Shown: positions 34,609 to 42,855 of the stretch, piece by piece
Position numbering within the stretch: position 1 is the stretch's first letter
Layout: the number at the start of each line of letters is the position of its first letter
From: Pseudomonas chlororaphis
GTDB lineage: Bacteria > Pseudomonadota > Gammaproteobacteria > Pseudomonadales > Pseudomonadaceae
NCBI RefSeq assembly: GCF_001921865.1
Contig: NZ_MSCT01000011.1
Location: 1-64,000, forward strand
DNA length: 64,000 nt
Reading direction: 5' to 3'
Position numbers and translations under genes: made by a program
The notes under the pieces: model-generated
What the model was told of the DNA's origin: nothing
The model's input: only the letters and a program-made list of their open reading frames with translations
Databases searched by the model: none

Positions 34609-34624
34609 CGCTCTATGGATGTAG
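34307..34624 (+). CDS. Rz1-like outer-membrane spanin lipoprotein, nested in Rz
   Basis: A 105-residue frame shifted relative to Rz, with its own CAGGAG before the ATG at 34307. It has a lipoprotein signal (LALSLSLSLVACSLLVGC) and a proline-rich mature part (PPSVCPPQDPAPLPPR), the hallmarks of o-spanins. Most of it is encoded in alternate frame within Rz and the end extends 16 bp past it. Confidence 0.8.
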   Translation: MLQPNTFRRLALSLSLSLVACSLLVGCATSIPPSVCPPQDPAPLPPRLKKRPGPPPALTPNYWKAASLPPTSLPTPRTTASGHAPTSPNSMSCSIYEKRTDALWM

Positions 34625-34833
34625 CTGAACCCGCTACAGATGACGACATCAGCGATTCGGAGTTACGCGTCCGCAACAGCGGCCTACGTCGAGGCTCCGG
34701 TCGGTCGGTTTACCGCTGCGAGGAATGCGGCGATGCGATTCCCGAAGATCAACGCCAGGACAGCCCTGGTATCGAACATTGCTTTGACTGCATAGACGCT
34801 TTGGAACACATGGCCACGCGGGGTTTTGAATGA
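34615..34833 (+). CDS. TraR/DksA-type zinc-finger protein
   Basis: A 72-residue protein with a four-cysteine zinc site: C-E-E-C, then H-C-F-D-C about 17 residues on (YRCEECGDAIPED, GIEHCFDC). Small TraR/DksA-like proteins of phages bind RNA polymerase through its secondary channel and alter promoter use. It overlaps the Rz1 end and the following DUF2730 gene, within the first late unit. Confidence 0.85.
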   Translation: MDVAEPATDDDISDSELRVRNSGLRRGSGRSVYRCEECGDAIPEDQRQDSPGIEHCFDCIDALEHMATRGFE

Positions 34834-35135
34834 ATCTGAACGACCTCAACTTCGGTTTCCAATCGGTGCAATGGCTGGTCCTGACGGTACTCGGCATTTA
34901 CACCTGGATGACCAAACGCCAGACCGCCAGCGCCCAGGAACTGCTGGAGCTGCGCACGCGCATCGTCGCCCTGGAGGAACACGTCCGGCACCTACCTGAC
35001 CAGACCGCCGTCACCGATCTGCTGGGCGACATGAAAGCGGTACGGGCCGAACTGTCGGGGGTCAAGGAAGCGCTTGCCCCTTTGGCCCGTTCGCTGGACC
35101 GGATCAATGATTACTTGTTGCGAGAAAAGATATGA
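34830..35135 (+). CDS. DUF2730 family phage protein
   Basis: A 101-residue protein with one N-terminal TM segment (VQWLVLTVLGIYTWM) and a coiled-coil region after it. This is the usual form of DUF2730, found before terminase genes in Mu-like phages. Function unknown. Overlaps its neighbours by 4 bp each. Confidence 0.75.
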   Translation: MNLNDLNFGFQSVQWLVLTVLGIYTWMTKRQTASAQELLELRTRIVALEEHVRHLPDQTAVTDLLGDMKAVRAELSGVKEALAPLARSLDRINDYLLREKI

Positions 35136-35425
35136 CCGAATTCGCCTCATTTCTGCGTGAAGATTACCGCTTGGTGATTCTGCGCCTGCTGGCCGAAACG
35201 ACCGGCTACAGGGCCAACAGCTCGGTGCTGAACATGGCCCTGGACAGGTTCGGCCACACCCTCAGCCGTGACCAGGTGAAGACCGAATTGCACTGGCTGG
35301 CCGAACAAGGCGCGGTGACCGTCTCCGATGTCGGGCCGGTACTGGTGGCCACGCTGACCGAGCGCGGCCAGGACATTGCAGCAGGCCGCGCCCGCGTCCC
35401 TGGCATCAAACGGCCGGGGGCTTAA
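35132..35425 (+). CDS. VpaChn25_0724-family phage protein (ArsR-like winged helix)
   Basis: A 97-residue winged-helix-like protein: YRLVILRLLAETTGYRANSS, then LSRDQVKTELHWLAEQGAVTV. It is the family usually found between DUF2730 and the terminase small subunit of Mu-like phages. Function unknown; DNA binding is suggested by fold. Confidence 0.75.
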   Translation: MTEFASFLREDYRLVILRLLAETTGYRANSSVLNMALDRFGHTLSRDQVKTELHWLAEQGAVTVSDVGPVLVATLTERGQDIAAGRARVPGIKRPGA

Positions 35426-35427
35426 CC

Positions 35428-35979
35428 ATGGCGGGCAAGTCATCCATCAATCGTCTCCCGCCGATGGTCAAGGCGTACATCCAGAAGTTGCTGCGCGAAG
35501 ACCGCATGACCCTGGATGATATGCTTGCCGACATCCAGTCGCGCTTTCCCAACGAGAAGGCCCCCAGCCGCAGCGCGCTGGGGCGCTTCAAGCAAGGCTT
35601 CGATCTGCTGACCGAGAAGACCCGCCAGCACCGCGAACAGGCCGAGGCCTTCGTTGGTGCGTTCGGCGAAGATGCGTCCGACAAGACCGGCGCCTTGCTG
35701 GTCGAGGCCATATCGACGCTGGCTTATCAGGCCGCCATGGGCGCCCATGAGAAGGATGACGTCACCACCAAGGAAGTGGCCGAGCTGGCGCGGGCAGCGA
35801 AGAACACCATGCAGGCCCGGACGCTGAGCATCAAGGAGCGCCAGGCTATCGAAAAGGCTGCGCGTGATCGCCTGCTCCAGGAGCAAGCGGCTGAACTGGA
35901 TAACGCCGTGAAGGCCAAAGGCATGACCGAAGATCAGGCCATGTTCTGGCGTCAGAAATTCCTGGGCGTGAAGCAATGA
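35428..35979 (+). CDS. DUF3486 family protein, terminase small subunit (Mu gp27-like)
   Basis: A 183-residue helical protein with SSINRLPPMVKAYIQKLLRE near the start, an HTH-like MTLDDMLADIQSRFP, and a C-terminal helical tail. The DUF3486/Mu gp27 family precedes the large terminase subunit and is taken as the small subunit that recognises phage DNA for packaging. Overlaps the large subunit gene by 4 bp. Confidence 0.85.
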   Translation: MAGKSSINRLPPMVKAYIQKLLREDRMTLDDMLADIQSRFPNEKAPSRSALGRFKQGFDLLTEKTRQHREQAEAFVGAFGEDASDKTGALLVEAISTLAYQAAMGAHEKDDVTTKEVAELARAAKNTMQARTLSIKERQAIEKAARDRLLQEQAAELDNAVKAKGMTEDQAMFWRQKFLGVKQ

Positions 35980-37580
35980 AAGCCTCGGCCAGTACCCTGC
36001 GTGTCGTCGAATGGGACGAGCTTCCGCCAAGCGTTCAGCAGATCCCCGAGGGCTACAACCCTATCGCCGAAGGGATTCTGATGGCGCACCAGGCGGATTG
36101 GCTGCGCATACAAGCACAGATCAAGCTTTGCGAAAAAGGCCGCCGCACCGGCATCACCTTTGCCGAAGCGCTGGACTCTGTGATTACCGCCGCTTCGCAA
36201 AAGTCAGCCGGGGGCATGGACTGCTTTTACATTGGCGACACGAAAGAGAAAGGTCTGGAGTTCATCGGCTACTGTGCCAAGTTCAGTCGGGTTATGGCCG
36301 AAGCTCAGGCTTCAGGCGTCAGCGAAATTGAAGAGTTCCTGTTTGATGACCAGGACGACGCCGGCAATACCCGGCAAATCAACGCCTATCGCATTCGTTA
36401 CGCATCGGGCTTCAAGATCGTTGCACTGTCCAGTAACCCGGCCAACCTGCGCGGCCTGCAGGGTAAGGTCATCATCGACGAGGCGGCATTCCACCGCAAC
36501 GTTTCCGCCGTCCTCGATGCCGCCACGGCGCTCCTGATCTGGGGCGGCCGCATCGTCATCATCAGTACTCACAATGGCAAGGGAAACCCGTTCAACCAGA
36601 TGGTCAATGACATCCGGGATGAGCGCTACGGCGACAGCGCCGAAGTCTACCGGGCCACCTTTGACGACGCCGTGGCCAATGGATTGTATGAGCGCGTGTG
36701 CTTCATGGCCGGCAAGGAAGCCACCGCCGAAGGCAAGGAAGCCTGGTACAAGAAGATCCGCAACGCCTACGGCCCACGCAAGGCGCAAATGCGGGAAGAA
36801 CTGGATGCCATTCCCCGTGACGGCAACGGTGTATGCATCCCCGGCGTATGGATCGATGAGGCCATGCGCCCCGGCCGAACCGTACTGCGCCTAGCGCTGC
36901 CAGACGACTTTACACAGCAGCCCGTTCACCGCCGCGACGCCTATGTTGAGGACTGGATACAGCGCAATCTGGCGCCGCTGGTAAGCCAGCTCGCTCCAGA
37001 TCTGCGCCACTACCTGGGCATGGACTATGCCCGCCACCGCGACTTCTCTATCGCTTGCCCGATGTCAGTCGATCAGGCCCGCCACCGGGACGTGCCCTTT
37101 GTCGTAGAAATGCACCGTGTCCCTGCTCGCCAGCAAAAATTAGTGCTGTTCTACACCCTGCGCGGGTTGCCTCGTTTCAGTGGCGCGGCGCTCGATGCAT
37201 CGGGCAACGGTGAAACGCTCGCCGAAGAGACCGCTGACGAGTTCGGTCATAACCTCATCAAACAGGTAAAAATCAGCCGGGCCTGGTACGGCGCCTGGAT
37301 GCCGAAGTTTGTCGGCTTGTTTGAAGACAACACCATCACCTTGCCCCAAGACGACAACCTGCACCAGGACGTGCGCGCCATCGAGACGGTGGACGGCATC
37401 CCGATGATCGTAAAAGCCCGTTCACAAGACCTCAAAGACCCGGACCTCTACCGCCACGGCGACTTCGCGGGGGCCGGCGCGCTGGCCAACTTTGCCACAC
37501 TGGAAATCACGTCTGGCCCGGTATCGGTCAAATCACGCCGTCCTCGTCAGGGCAAACGAATCACTCAGGGGTACACATGA
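35976..37580 (+). CDS. Terminase large subunit (Mu gp28-like)
   Basis: A 534-residue packaging motor. The ATPase half has KLCEKGRRTGITFAEALDSV (Walker A-like) and VIIDEAAFHR (Walker B with Glu). The nuclease half starts near YLGMDYARHRDFS, whose Asp is the first metal ligand. It cuts and translocates DNA into heads. As in Mu it packages host DNA at the ends by headful. Full length for the family. Confidence 0.9.
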   Translation: MKASASTLRVVEWDELPPSVQQIPEGYNPIAEGILMAHQADWLRIQAQIKLCEKGRRTGITFAEALDSVITAASQKSAGGMDCFYIGDTKEKGLEFIGYCAKFSRVMAEAQASGVSEIEEFLFDDQDDAGNTRQINAYRIRYASGFKIVALSSNPANLRGLQGKVIIDEAAFHRNVSAVLDAATALLIWGGRIVIISTHNGKGNPFNQMVNDIRDERYGDSAEVYRATFDDAVANGLYERVCFMAGKEATAEGKEAWYKKIRNAYGPRKAQMREELDAIPRDGNGVCIPGVWIDEAMRPGRTVLRLALPDDFTQQPVHRRDAYVEDWIQRNLAPLVSQLAPDLRHYLGMDYARHRDFSIACPMSVDQARHRDVPFVVEMHRVPARQQKLVLFYTLRGLPRFSGAALDASGNGETLAEETADEFGHNLIKQVKISRAWYGAWMPKFVGLFEDNTITLPQDDNLHQDVRAIETVDGIPMIVKARSQDLKDPDLYRHGDFAGAGALANFATLEITSGPVSVKSRRPRQGKRITQGYT

Positions 37581-39073
37581 ACAAGAAAGGTGTGTGGGTC
37601 AGCCCCACCGAATTCGTCAACTTTGCCGACGCCCAGCGTAGCGCCACCCTCGACCAACATATTGCTACCCGCGGTCGTTCCAGTGCAGGCGGTTTTAGCG
37701 GCGCCAACCTACCCAACCCTGACCCGATTCTTAAGGCCTTGGGCAAGGACATCACCGTCTATCGAGATCTGCGTAGTGCGGCATTGGTCGGCGGCAACGT
37801 TCGCCGTCGCAAGGCTTCCGTACTGTCACTGGAGCGCGGCCTCAAGCGCGGCGATGCGCCTACCAAGGTGGAGCGATTTATTCGTGACTGGCTCGCCGGT
37901 CTCGACCTCGACCGCATCATTCGCGAGCTGCTCGATGCGCCGTTGTTCGGGTATCAGCCGGTCGAGTTGATGTGGAAACCGGTAGGTATGAATCTGGTGC
38001 CGGAAGATCTGCTCGGCAAACCGGCCGAATGGTTCTTTTACGACAAGGACAACGAACTGCGCTTTCGCTCCAAGGAGGCGGGCCAAGACGGCGAGTTGTG
38101 CGACCCTCAACGCTTTATCGTTGCCCGACAGGATGCCACCTACGCCAACCCTTATGGTTTCCCGGACCTCAGCATGTGCTTCTGGCCGACCACCTTCATG
38201 AAAGGCGGCCTGAAGTTCTGGGTCCAGTTCACCGAGAAGTACGGGAGCCCTTGGGTCATCGGTAAACATCCACGCGGCGCCGCTGACGGCGAAACCGATC
38301 TGTTGCTTGATAGCCTTGAAGCCATGGTGCAAGACGCAGTGGCAGCAATCCCGGACGACTCCAGTGTGCAGATTATCGAAGCCGCTGGCAAAGCCGGTAG
38401 CGCCGAGGTCTACCGTGAGTTGCTGGAGTACTGCCGGAGCGAAATCAACGTCGCCATGCTTGGGCAGAACCAGACCACCGAGAAGGACAGCAACAGGGCC
38501 AGTTCTGTAGCTGGCGCCGAGGTGACCAAAGACATTCGCGATGGTGATGCCGGTATTGTCGCCGCGTCGTTGAATGCGTGTATTCGCTTGGTCGTAGATC
38601 TCAACTTCGGCACTGATGTGGTGGCACCGCTGTACGAGCTGTGGGAACAGGAAGAAATCGACAAGACGCTGGCCCAGCGCGACAAGGCGCTGACTGAGTC
38701 CGGTGTGAAGTTCACCAGCGCGTATTGGAAGCGCACCTATAACCTGCAGGACGGCGACCTGGACGAAACCCCGGCACCGGCCGAATCGCCGGAGTTTGCC
38801 GAGCCAACCCTGAAACCCATTCTCGACCAGGTAGCACTGGACCAGGCGATCAACAGTCTCCCCGCCGAGGTGCTGCAGCAGCAGGCCGAACAAGCCGTAG
38901 CGCCGTTCATCGAAGCTCTGCAGCGCGCTCGTGATGGCTCAGAGGCGCTCGGCCTGTTGGCCGAGACGTTCCCGCAAATGGACACTGAGGCGCTGCAACA
39001 GCAGCTCACCAACCTGTTGTTTATCGCCGACACTTGGGGTCGTCTGAGCGCAAGCGCAGACCTGGAGGGCTGA
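37577..39073 (+). CDS. Portal protein, DUF935 family (Mu gp29-like)
   Basis: A 498-residue protein. It begins with the DUF935 pattern DPILKALGKDITVYRDLRS and has LGQNQTTEKDSNRASSVAG, the conserved loop of this portal family. The C-terminal 100 residues are helical. It forms the DNA-entry ring of the head and docks the terminase. Follows the terminase with a 4-bp overlap. Confidence 0.9.
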   Translation: MNKKGVWVSPTEFVNFADAQRSATLDQHIATRGRSSAGGFSGANLPNPDPILKALGKDITVYRDLRSAALVGGNVRRRKASVLSLERGLKRGDAPTKVERFIRDWLAGLDLDRIIRELLDAPLFGYQPVELMWKPVGMNLVPEDLLGKPAEWFFYDKDNELRFRSKEAGQDGELCDPQRFIVARQDATYANPYGFPDLSMCFWPTTFMKGGLKFWVQFTEKYGSPWVIGKHPRGAADGETDLLLDSLEAMVQDAVAAIPDDSSVQIIEAAGKAGSAEVYRELLEYCRSEINVAMLGQNQTTEKDSNRASSVAGAEVTKDIRDGDAGIVAASLNACIRLVVDLNFGTDVVAPLYELWEQEEIDKTLAQRDKALTESGVKFTSAYWKRTYNLQDGDLDETPAPAESPEFAEPTLKPILDQVALDQAINSLPAEVLQQQAEQAVAPFIEALQRARDGSEALGLLAETFPQMDTEALQQQLTNLLFIADTWGRLSASADLEG

Positions 39074-39074
39074 A

Positions 39075-39914
39075 ATGGCTACTGCTGCGAAGACCCCGAC
39101 CCCGGCCGACCTCAAGGCCATCTTCGGCATGGAGCCGAAAAACGCTGTGGCCTACTTAAAGTCCAAAGGCTACGCGATCACCTGGAGCTGGCAGGACATG
39201 CTCGACCAGGCGCACGACCAATCCTTCACCGTTGCGAAGGCCATGCGCCTTGATCTGCTCTCGGACATTCGCGCCGCCCTGGAAACCGCACTGCAGGAAG
39301 GCCAGACCCTCAAGCAGTTCATCGCCGATCTGCAACCGGTCCTGGAATCGCAAGGCTGGTGGGGGCAACAGGTCATTGTCGACAGTGAAGGCATCGGCGA
39401 GTTAGTCCAGCTGGGCAGCCCGCGCCGTCTCAAGACGATCTATCAGACCAACCTGCAGTCGGCTTACATGGCCGGCCGCAAAGTCGAAATGGAACAAACC
39501 ACCGAGACGCACCCGTACTGGAAGTATGTGGCCATCCTGGATGGCAAGACCCGACCGAGCCACCGGGCACTAAATGGCCAGGTGTTCCGGCATGACGATC
39601 CTGTCTGGTCGGCGATCTACCCGCCGAATGGGTTCAACTGCCGTTGCCGTGTTGTCGCCTTGACCGAGGCGGCTGTGAAGCGCCGAGGCCTGAAGGTCGT
39701 GTCGAGCGAGGGGCGCATGTTCACCGATACCGTGGAAACCGACACCGACAAACGTACAGGCGAGATCCGCACCGTCCCCGTCACCGGCATTCGCACAACA
39801 GACGCGGCAGGCAAGGCCATTACGTTCCGCACCGACCCAGGCTTCAACCATGCACCAGGTACTGGCCTGGCCGACATGCTGAAGCGCAAACAAGCAGCCG
39901 CTCAGGAGGTTTGA
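39075..39914 (+). CDS. Phage head morphogenesis protein (Mu gp30/gpF-like)
   Basis: A 279-residue protein of the SPP1 gp7/Mu F family. The core is TIYQTNLQSAYMAGRKVEME, YVAILDGKTRPSHRALNGQV and PPNGFNCRCRVVALTE, with the conserved Cys pair. A minor head protein needed for assembly. Lies between the portal and the virion morphogenesis protein, as in Mu. Confidence 0.9.
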   Translation: MATAAKTPTPADLKAIFGMEPKNAVAYLKSKGYAITWSWQDMLDQAHDQSFTVAKAMRLDLLSDIRAALETALQEGQTLKQFIADLQPVLESQGWWGQQVIVDSEGIGELVQLGSPRRLKTIYQTNLQSAYMAGRKVEMEQTTETHPYWKYVAILDGKTRPSHRALNGQVFRHDDPVWSAIYPPNGFNCRCRVVALTEAAVKRRGLKVVSSEGRMFTDTVETDTDKRTGEIRTVPVTGIRTTDAAGKAITFRTDPGFNHAPGTGLADMLKRKQAAAQEV

Positions 39915-39915
39915 A

Positions 39916-40392
39916 ATGTTCACCGTTGAACTGGATCACCAACGCGTACAGGACGCCCTACGCAAAATCGAATGGGCCGTTGGAGATCTCGCACCGCTGA
40001 TGCGCGGCGTCGCCGCCGAGCTGCTCAGTCAGACCGAAGAAAACTTCGGCGAGGAAGGTCGGCCCGAATGGGAAGGCCTGTCCGATGTCACCACGGCACG
40101 CCGGGAGAAAAACGGTAACTGGCCTGGGCAGATGCTCCAGGTCAGCTCTGCAGGCCTGGCCGCTTCGATCACGACGCAGGCGACCGACAGCTCGGCGCTG
40201 GTCGGCAGCAACAAACCCTACGCCGCTATGCAGCAGTTCGGCGGCACTAAGTCGGACTTCCCCCACCTATGGGGAGACATTCCAGGTCGTCCCTACTTGC
40301 CGATGGACGCCGAGGGCGAGCTGCAGCCCGAAGCAGAAGAGGCCATCCTGGATCTGGCCATGAGTCACCTGGAAACCGCCGCTCGCCTGTAA
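39916..40392 (+). CDS. Phage virion morphogenesis protein (Mu gpG-like)
   Basis: A 158-residue protein with SQTEENFGEEGRPEWEGLSD and IPGRPYLPMDAEGEL, both typical of Mu gpG and P2 gpS-like proteins. Needed for head completion or tail joining. The last gene of the first late unit; 134 bp of non-coding sequence and a cargo gene follow. Confidence 0.85.
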   Translation: MFTVELDHQRVQDALRKIEWAVGDLAPLMRGVAAELLSQTEENFGEEGRPEWEGLSDVTTARREKNGNWPGQMLQVSSAGLAASITTQATDSSALVGSNKPYAAMQQFGGTKSDFPHLWGDIPGRPYLPMDAEGELQPEAEEAILDLAMSHLETAARL

Positions 40393-40526
40393 GGCCCTCA
40401 GAGACGCCCCAGCATGCGCACTGCTCCGGTTCATCATCACGACCACTGGAAAAGCGTCATAAACGCTTTATAAAGGCTTATTGGGGGGCTCTGGGTGCAG
40501 GGCTGTGCGTAAAAGTGAGGGGTGCG

Positions 40527-41339
40527 ATGAGCCAGATGAATAAAATGGAAGAAGAGGTTGTTTACCTCTCTGCTGTAGTTGAGCTGCTCAAGTCAATGGT
40601 CAACTACGAACTGATGGCAGTGGTTGGTGAGGGAGACGACAAGAACGTCCAATTCAAAACGATGACGCATCAGCAATTCTTTTTCATCGCACTAGTAGAT
40701 TTTTTATCACAGACTGACAAGAAAGCACCTGTTCCGCCTGTTCCTTATCTCAGAGCATTGAGAGCTATCGCTAACGCACCAAACTTCACGGTAAACGATT
40801 CTGAGTCTGACCTAAGAAATGCGGTGGAAGCTTTTGCTGATTGGCTCCATGTAGAAATTGCCGTCGATCTTTGGTTGCCATCATTAGATCTAGAGGTCGA
40901 AGTTCATATCCCCAGACACTTGCTGCTGAAGATCGTCGGCACTCTCTCAAAACACAACTCTTTACGATCTGTCGGAGTAGCTGAGGAATTGCAGCGTCTC
41001 CTTCAGAAAGCAGGCAAGACAGTCGAGTTATATCAAGCGATGCTTGTCCAAGAGGAAATATTTGAGATTTTCCACGACAACGTTTGTGCATACCACGCCA
41101 GTACCATCGCTGAGTTTTTGAATGGGTTGTCATGGGGGATTCAAAACTATCTCAAGCCAGAGTACTCCCGCAGTTTCACTCCTGCGGACGACGGCACACC
41201 GAGGTATAGATTCCAATATCCTAAGCAGCTTGAGAACTCTTACGCCAAAAGCTGCTACTGGAATTTAATGAACCACGTTCGATCCGGCCCGATTTTCGAG
41301 CCCTTCACAGTGACGAAGCACCTCAAAGGACGATACTGA
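40527..41339 (+). CDS. Cargo gene of unknown function between head genes
   Basis: A 270-residue protein starting MSQMNKMEEEVVYLSAVVEL. It is soluble-looking, helical, with many aromatic residues, and resembles no virion protein I know. The gene is clearly AT-richer than the flanking head genes and has different codon use. It sits between the virion morphogenesis gene and the second 21-bp element, a position where Mu has no gene, so it is probably horizontally acquired cargo. A defence or lysogenic conversion role is only a hypothesis. Confidence 0.65.
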   Translation: MSQMNKMEEEVVYLSAVVELLKSMVNYELMAVVGEGDDKNVQFKTMTHQQFFFIALVDFLSQTDKKAPVPPVPYLRALRAIANAPNFTVNDSESDLRNAVEAFADWLHVEIAVDLWLPSLDLEVEVHIPRHLLLKIVGTLSKHNSLRSVGVAEELQRLLQKAGKTVELYQAMLVQEEIFEIFHDNVCAYHASTIAEFLNGLSWGIQNYLKPEYSRSFTPADDGTPRYRFQYPKQLENSYAKSCYWNLMNHVRSGPIFEPFTVTKHLKGRY

Positions 41340-41353
41340 GTCCTTTCGCAACA

Positions 41354-41374
41354 CTCTTTAAACTCGATTAAAAG
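41354..41374 (+). promoter_or_regulatory. 21-bp late element, copy 2 (before protease/capsid/tail sheath unit)
   Basis: Identical to the other three copies. It lies 14 bp after the cargo gene stop and 60 bp before the protease start. In Mu a C-dependent late promoter lies at this same place (before gene I). A GAGC/GCTC hairpin follows. Confidence 0.75.
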
Positions 41375-41433
41375 TCTTCGGCCGAGCATTGGCTCAGTCT
41401 GTGTGCATCACCTTCAACTGAAGTGCACAGACC

Positions 41434-42465
41434 ATGAAAACCATTCCTTTTTTTCGTGCCGGTAAGCATGTCGATAGCCAGGGTCGAACTGTCGAGTTCA
41501 CCGAGGCAGACCTTGCGGCATCCATCAGCGGTTACGACCCTGCGTTGCATCGGGCACCCCTAGTCATCGGTCACCCCAAGGACAACGGGCCGGCATATGG
41601 CTGGGTCCGGTCCATCAGCCGCAACCCCAAGGGCGAAGCAACGGCAGTACCTGAGCAGGTCCACAACGACTTCGCCGAAGGTGTGGCGGCGGGCACCTGG
41701 TATCCGCGCTCTGCGTCCTGGTACGCCCCTACTGATCCACGCAACCCCAAGCCGGGCGTCTACTACCTGCGGCATATCGGTTTCCTCGGCGCCCAACCGC
41801 CTGCAATCAAAGGCCTGTCCGACATTGAATTTGACGATGGCGAGGGTGTCCTGGAAATCGAGTTCGGCGACTTCGGCGATGCCGTTTCGGCCGGGATCTT
41901 CCGTCGTCTGCGTGACTGGTTCATCGACCAGTTCGGCCAGGAAACCGCTGACCGGGTTGTTCCTGGTTGGGACGTAGACAACCTGTTGGCCGAGTCGCGC
42001 CGCGAAGACGACCGTCCTTCATTCACTGAACCCACCCCACTCAGCAAACCCACCACCGAGGAACACACCGTGACCCCAACGGAACAGGCCGCCCTGGAGG
42101 CGGAGAACAAACGCCTGAGGGCCGACATCGCCAAACGCGAAAAGGCTGACCTCACCGCCGAGCAAGACGCTATCCATGCGTCGAACGTCGAGTACGCCGA
42201 GAAACTGGTTGCGGCGGGCATGAAGCCGGTGCACGCCCCAGCGGTCATTGCCGCACTGGACTACGCCGAGTCGAGCAAAACGCCGCTGGAGTTCGGCGAA
42301 GACGACGCCCGCGAGCCCTTGACCGATGGTCTGAAGGCGATCTTCAGCGACCTGGCTGGCGGCGTCAGCTTCGCGGAGGTCGCGACCAAGCACCGCGCAG
42401 GCAAGGCCGCAACTCAATCCACCAACCCGCTGTTGGCTGACGCCGAAGCCCGCTCTCAACGATAG
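41434..42465 (+). CDS. Phage protease with C-terminal scaffold (Mu gpI-like)
   Basis: A 343-residue protein. Residues 1-150 are the Mu I-type protease (GKHVDSQGRTVEFTEADLAA, APLVIGHPKDNGPAYGWV). The last 130 residues (from TPTEQAALEAENKRLRADIA) are a helical scaffold. Such fused protease-scaffolds are processed during head maturation. An internal GTG with a strong ribosome site may also produce the scaffold alone. Confidence 0.88.
   Translation: MKTIPFFRAGKHVDSQGRTVEFTEADLAASISGYDPALHRAPLVIGHPKDNGPAYGWVRSISRNPKGEATAVPEQVHNDFAEGVAAGTWYPRSASWYAPTDPRNPKPGVYYLRHIGFLGAQPPAIKGLSDIEFDDGEGVLEIEFGDFGDAVSAGIFRRLRDWFIDQFGQETADRVVPGWDVDNLLAESRREDDRPSFTEPTPLSKPTTEEHTVTPTEQAALEAENKRLRADIAKREKADLTAEQDAIHASNVEYAEKLVAAGMKPVHAPAVIAALDYAESSKTPLEFGEDDAREPLTDGLKAIFSDLAGGVSFAEVATKHRAGKAATQSTNPLLADAEARSQR
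42070..42465 (+). CDS. Nested scaffold protein from an internal start (Mu gpZ-like)
   Basis: An in-frame GTG at 42070 inside the protease gene, preceded by GAGGAA at 42058-42063 (6-base spacing), would give a 131-residue coiled-coil scaffold. In Mu the scaffold Z is made from an internal start in gene I in the same way. The start is well placed, but expression is inferred. Confidence 0.6.
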   Translation: MTPTEQAALEAENKRLRADIAKREKADLTAEQDAIHASNVEYAEKLVAAGMKPVHAPAVIAALDYAESSKTPLEFGEDDAREPLTDGLKAIFSDLAGGVSFAEVATKHRAGKAATQSTNPLLADAEARSQR

Positions 42466-42473
42466 GAGGCCCT

Positions 42474-42842
42474 ATGGCCACGTTTACTCAACCGAAAGAC
42501 CCAGGTGATTTGCTCCTGGTCGAAGTCTGCGCCGGCTGGACGAAAGATAAGGTCACGTTGCTGGGCGGGCCGAACTACCTGTTCGGCCAGGTACTGGCAA
42601 AAGTCTCTGGCAAGTACCAGGTGCTCGATCTCGCCGGTACTGGCGCGGCCAAAAAGTCAGCGGCGATTCTGCTCGAAGCCGTGGACGCAACGGCCGGAGA
42701 TCAGCCAGGCCTGGTGATTTCTCGTGGCGCCACCGTCGATCTCGCCGAGCTGGCCTGGCCGGCAGGCATCACCGAACCCCAGAAGGCCACCGCCCTGGAC
42801 GAACTCAACGCCCTGGGCATCGTTGCCCGCACAGCCCTTTAA
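42474..42842 (+). CDS. Head decoration protein (lambda gpD-like)
   Basis: A 122-residue protein: KDPGDLLLVEVCAGWTKDKV, GQVLAKVSGKYQVLDL, GLVISRGATVDLAELAWP. The pattern matches the HDPD/lambda D family, trimeric caps that stabilise the expanded head. It pairs with a lambda E-type major capsid gene 13 bp downstream. Confidence 0.85.
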   Translation: MATFTQPKDPGDLLLVEVCAGWTKDKVTLLGGPNYLFGQVLAKVSGKYQVLDLAGTGAAKKSAAILLEAVDATAGDQPGLVISRGATVDLAELAWPAGITEPQKATALDELNALGIVARTAL

Positions 42843-42855
42843 TCTGGAGTACTCC

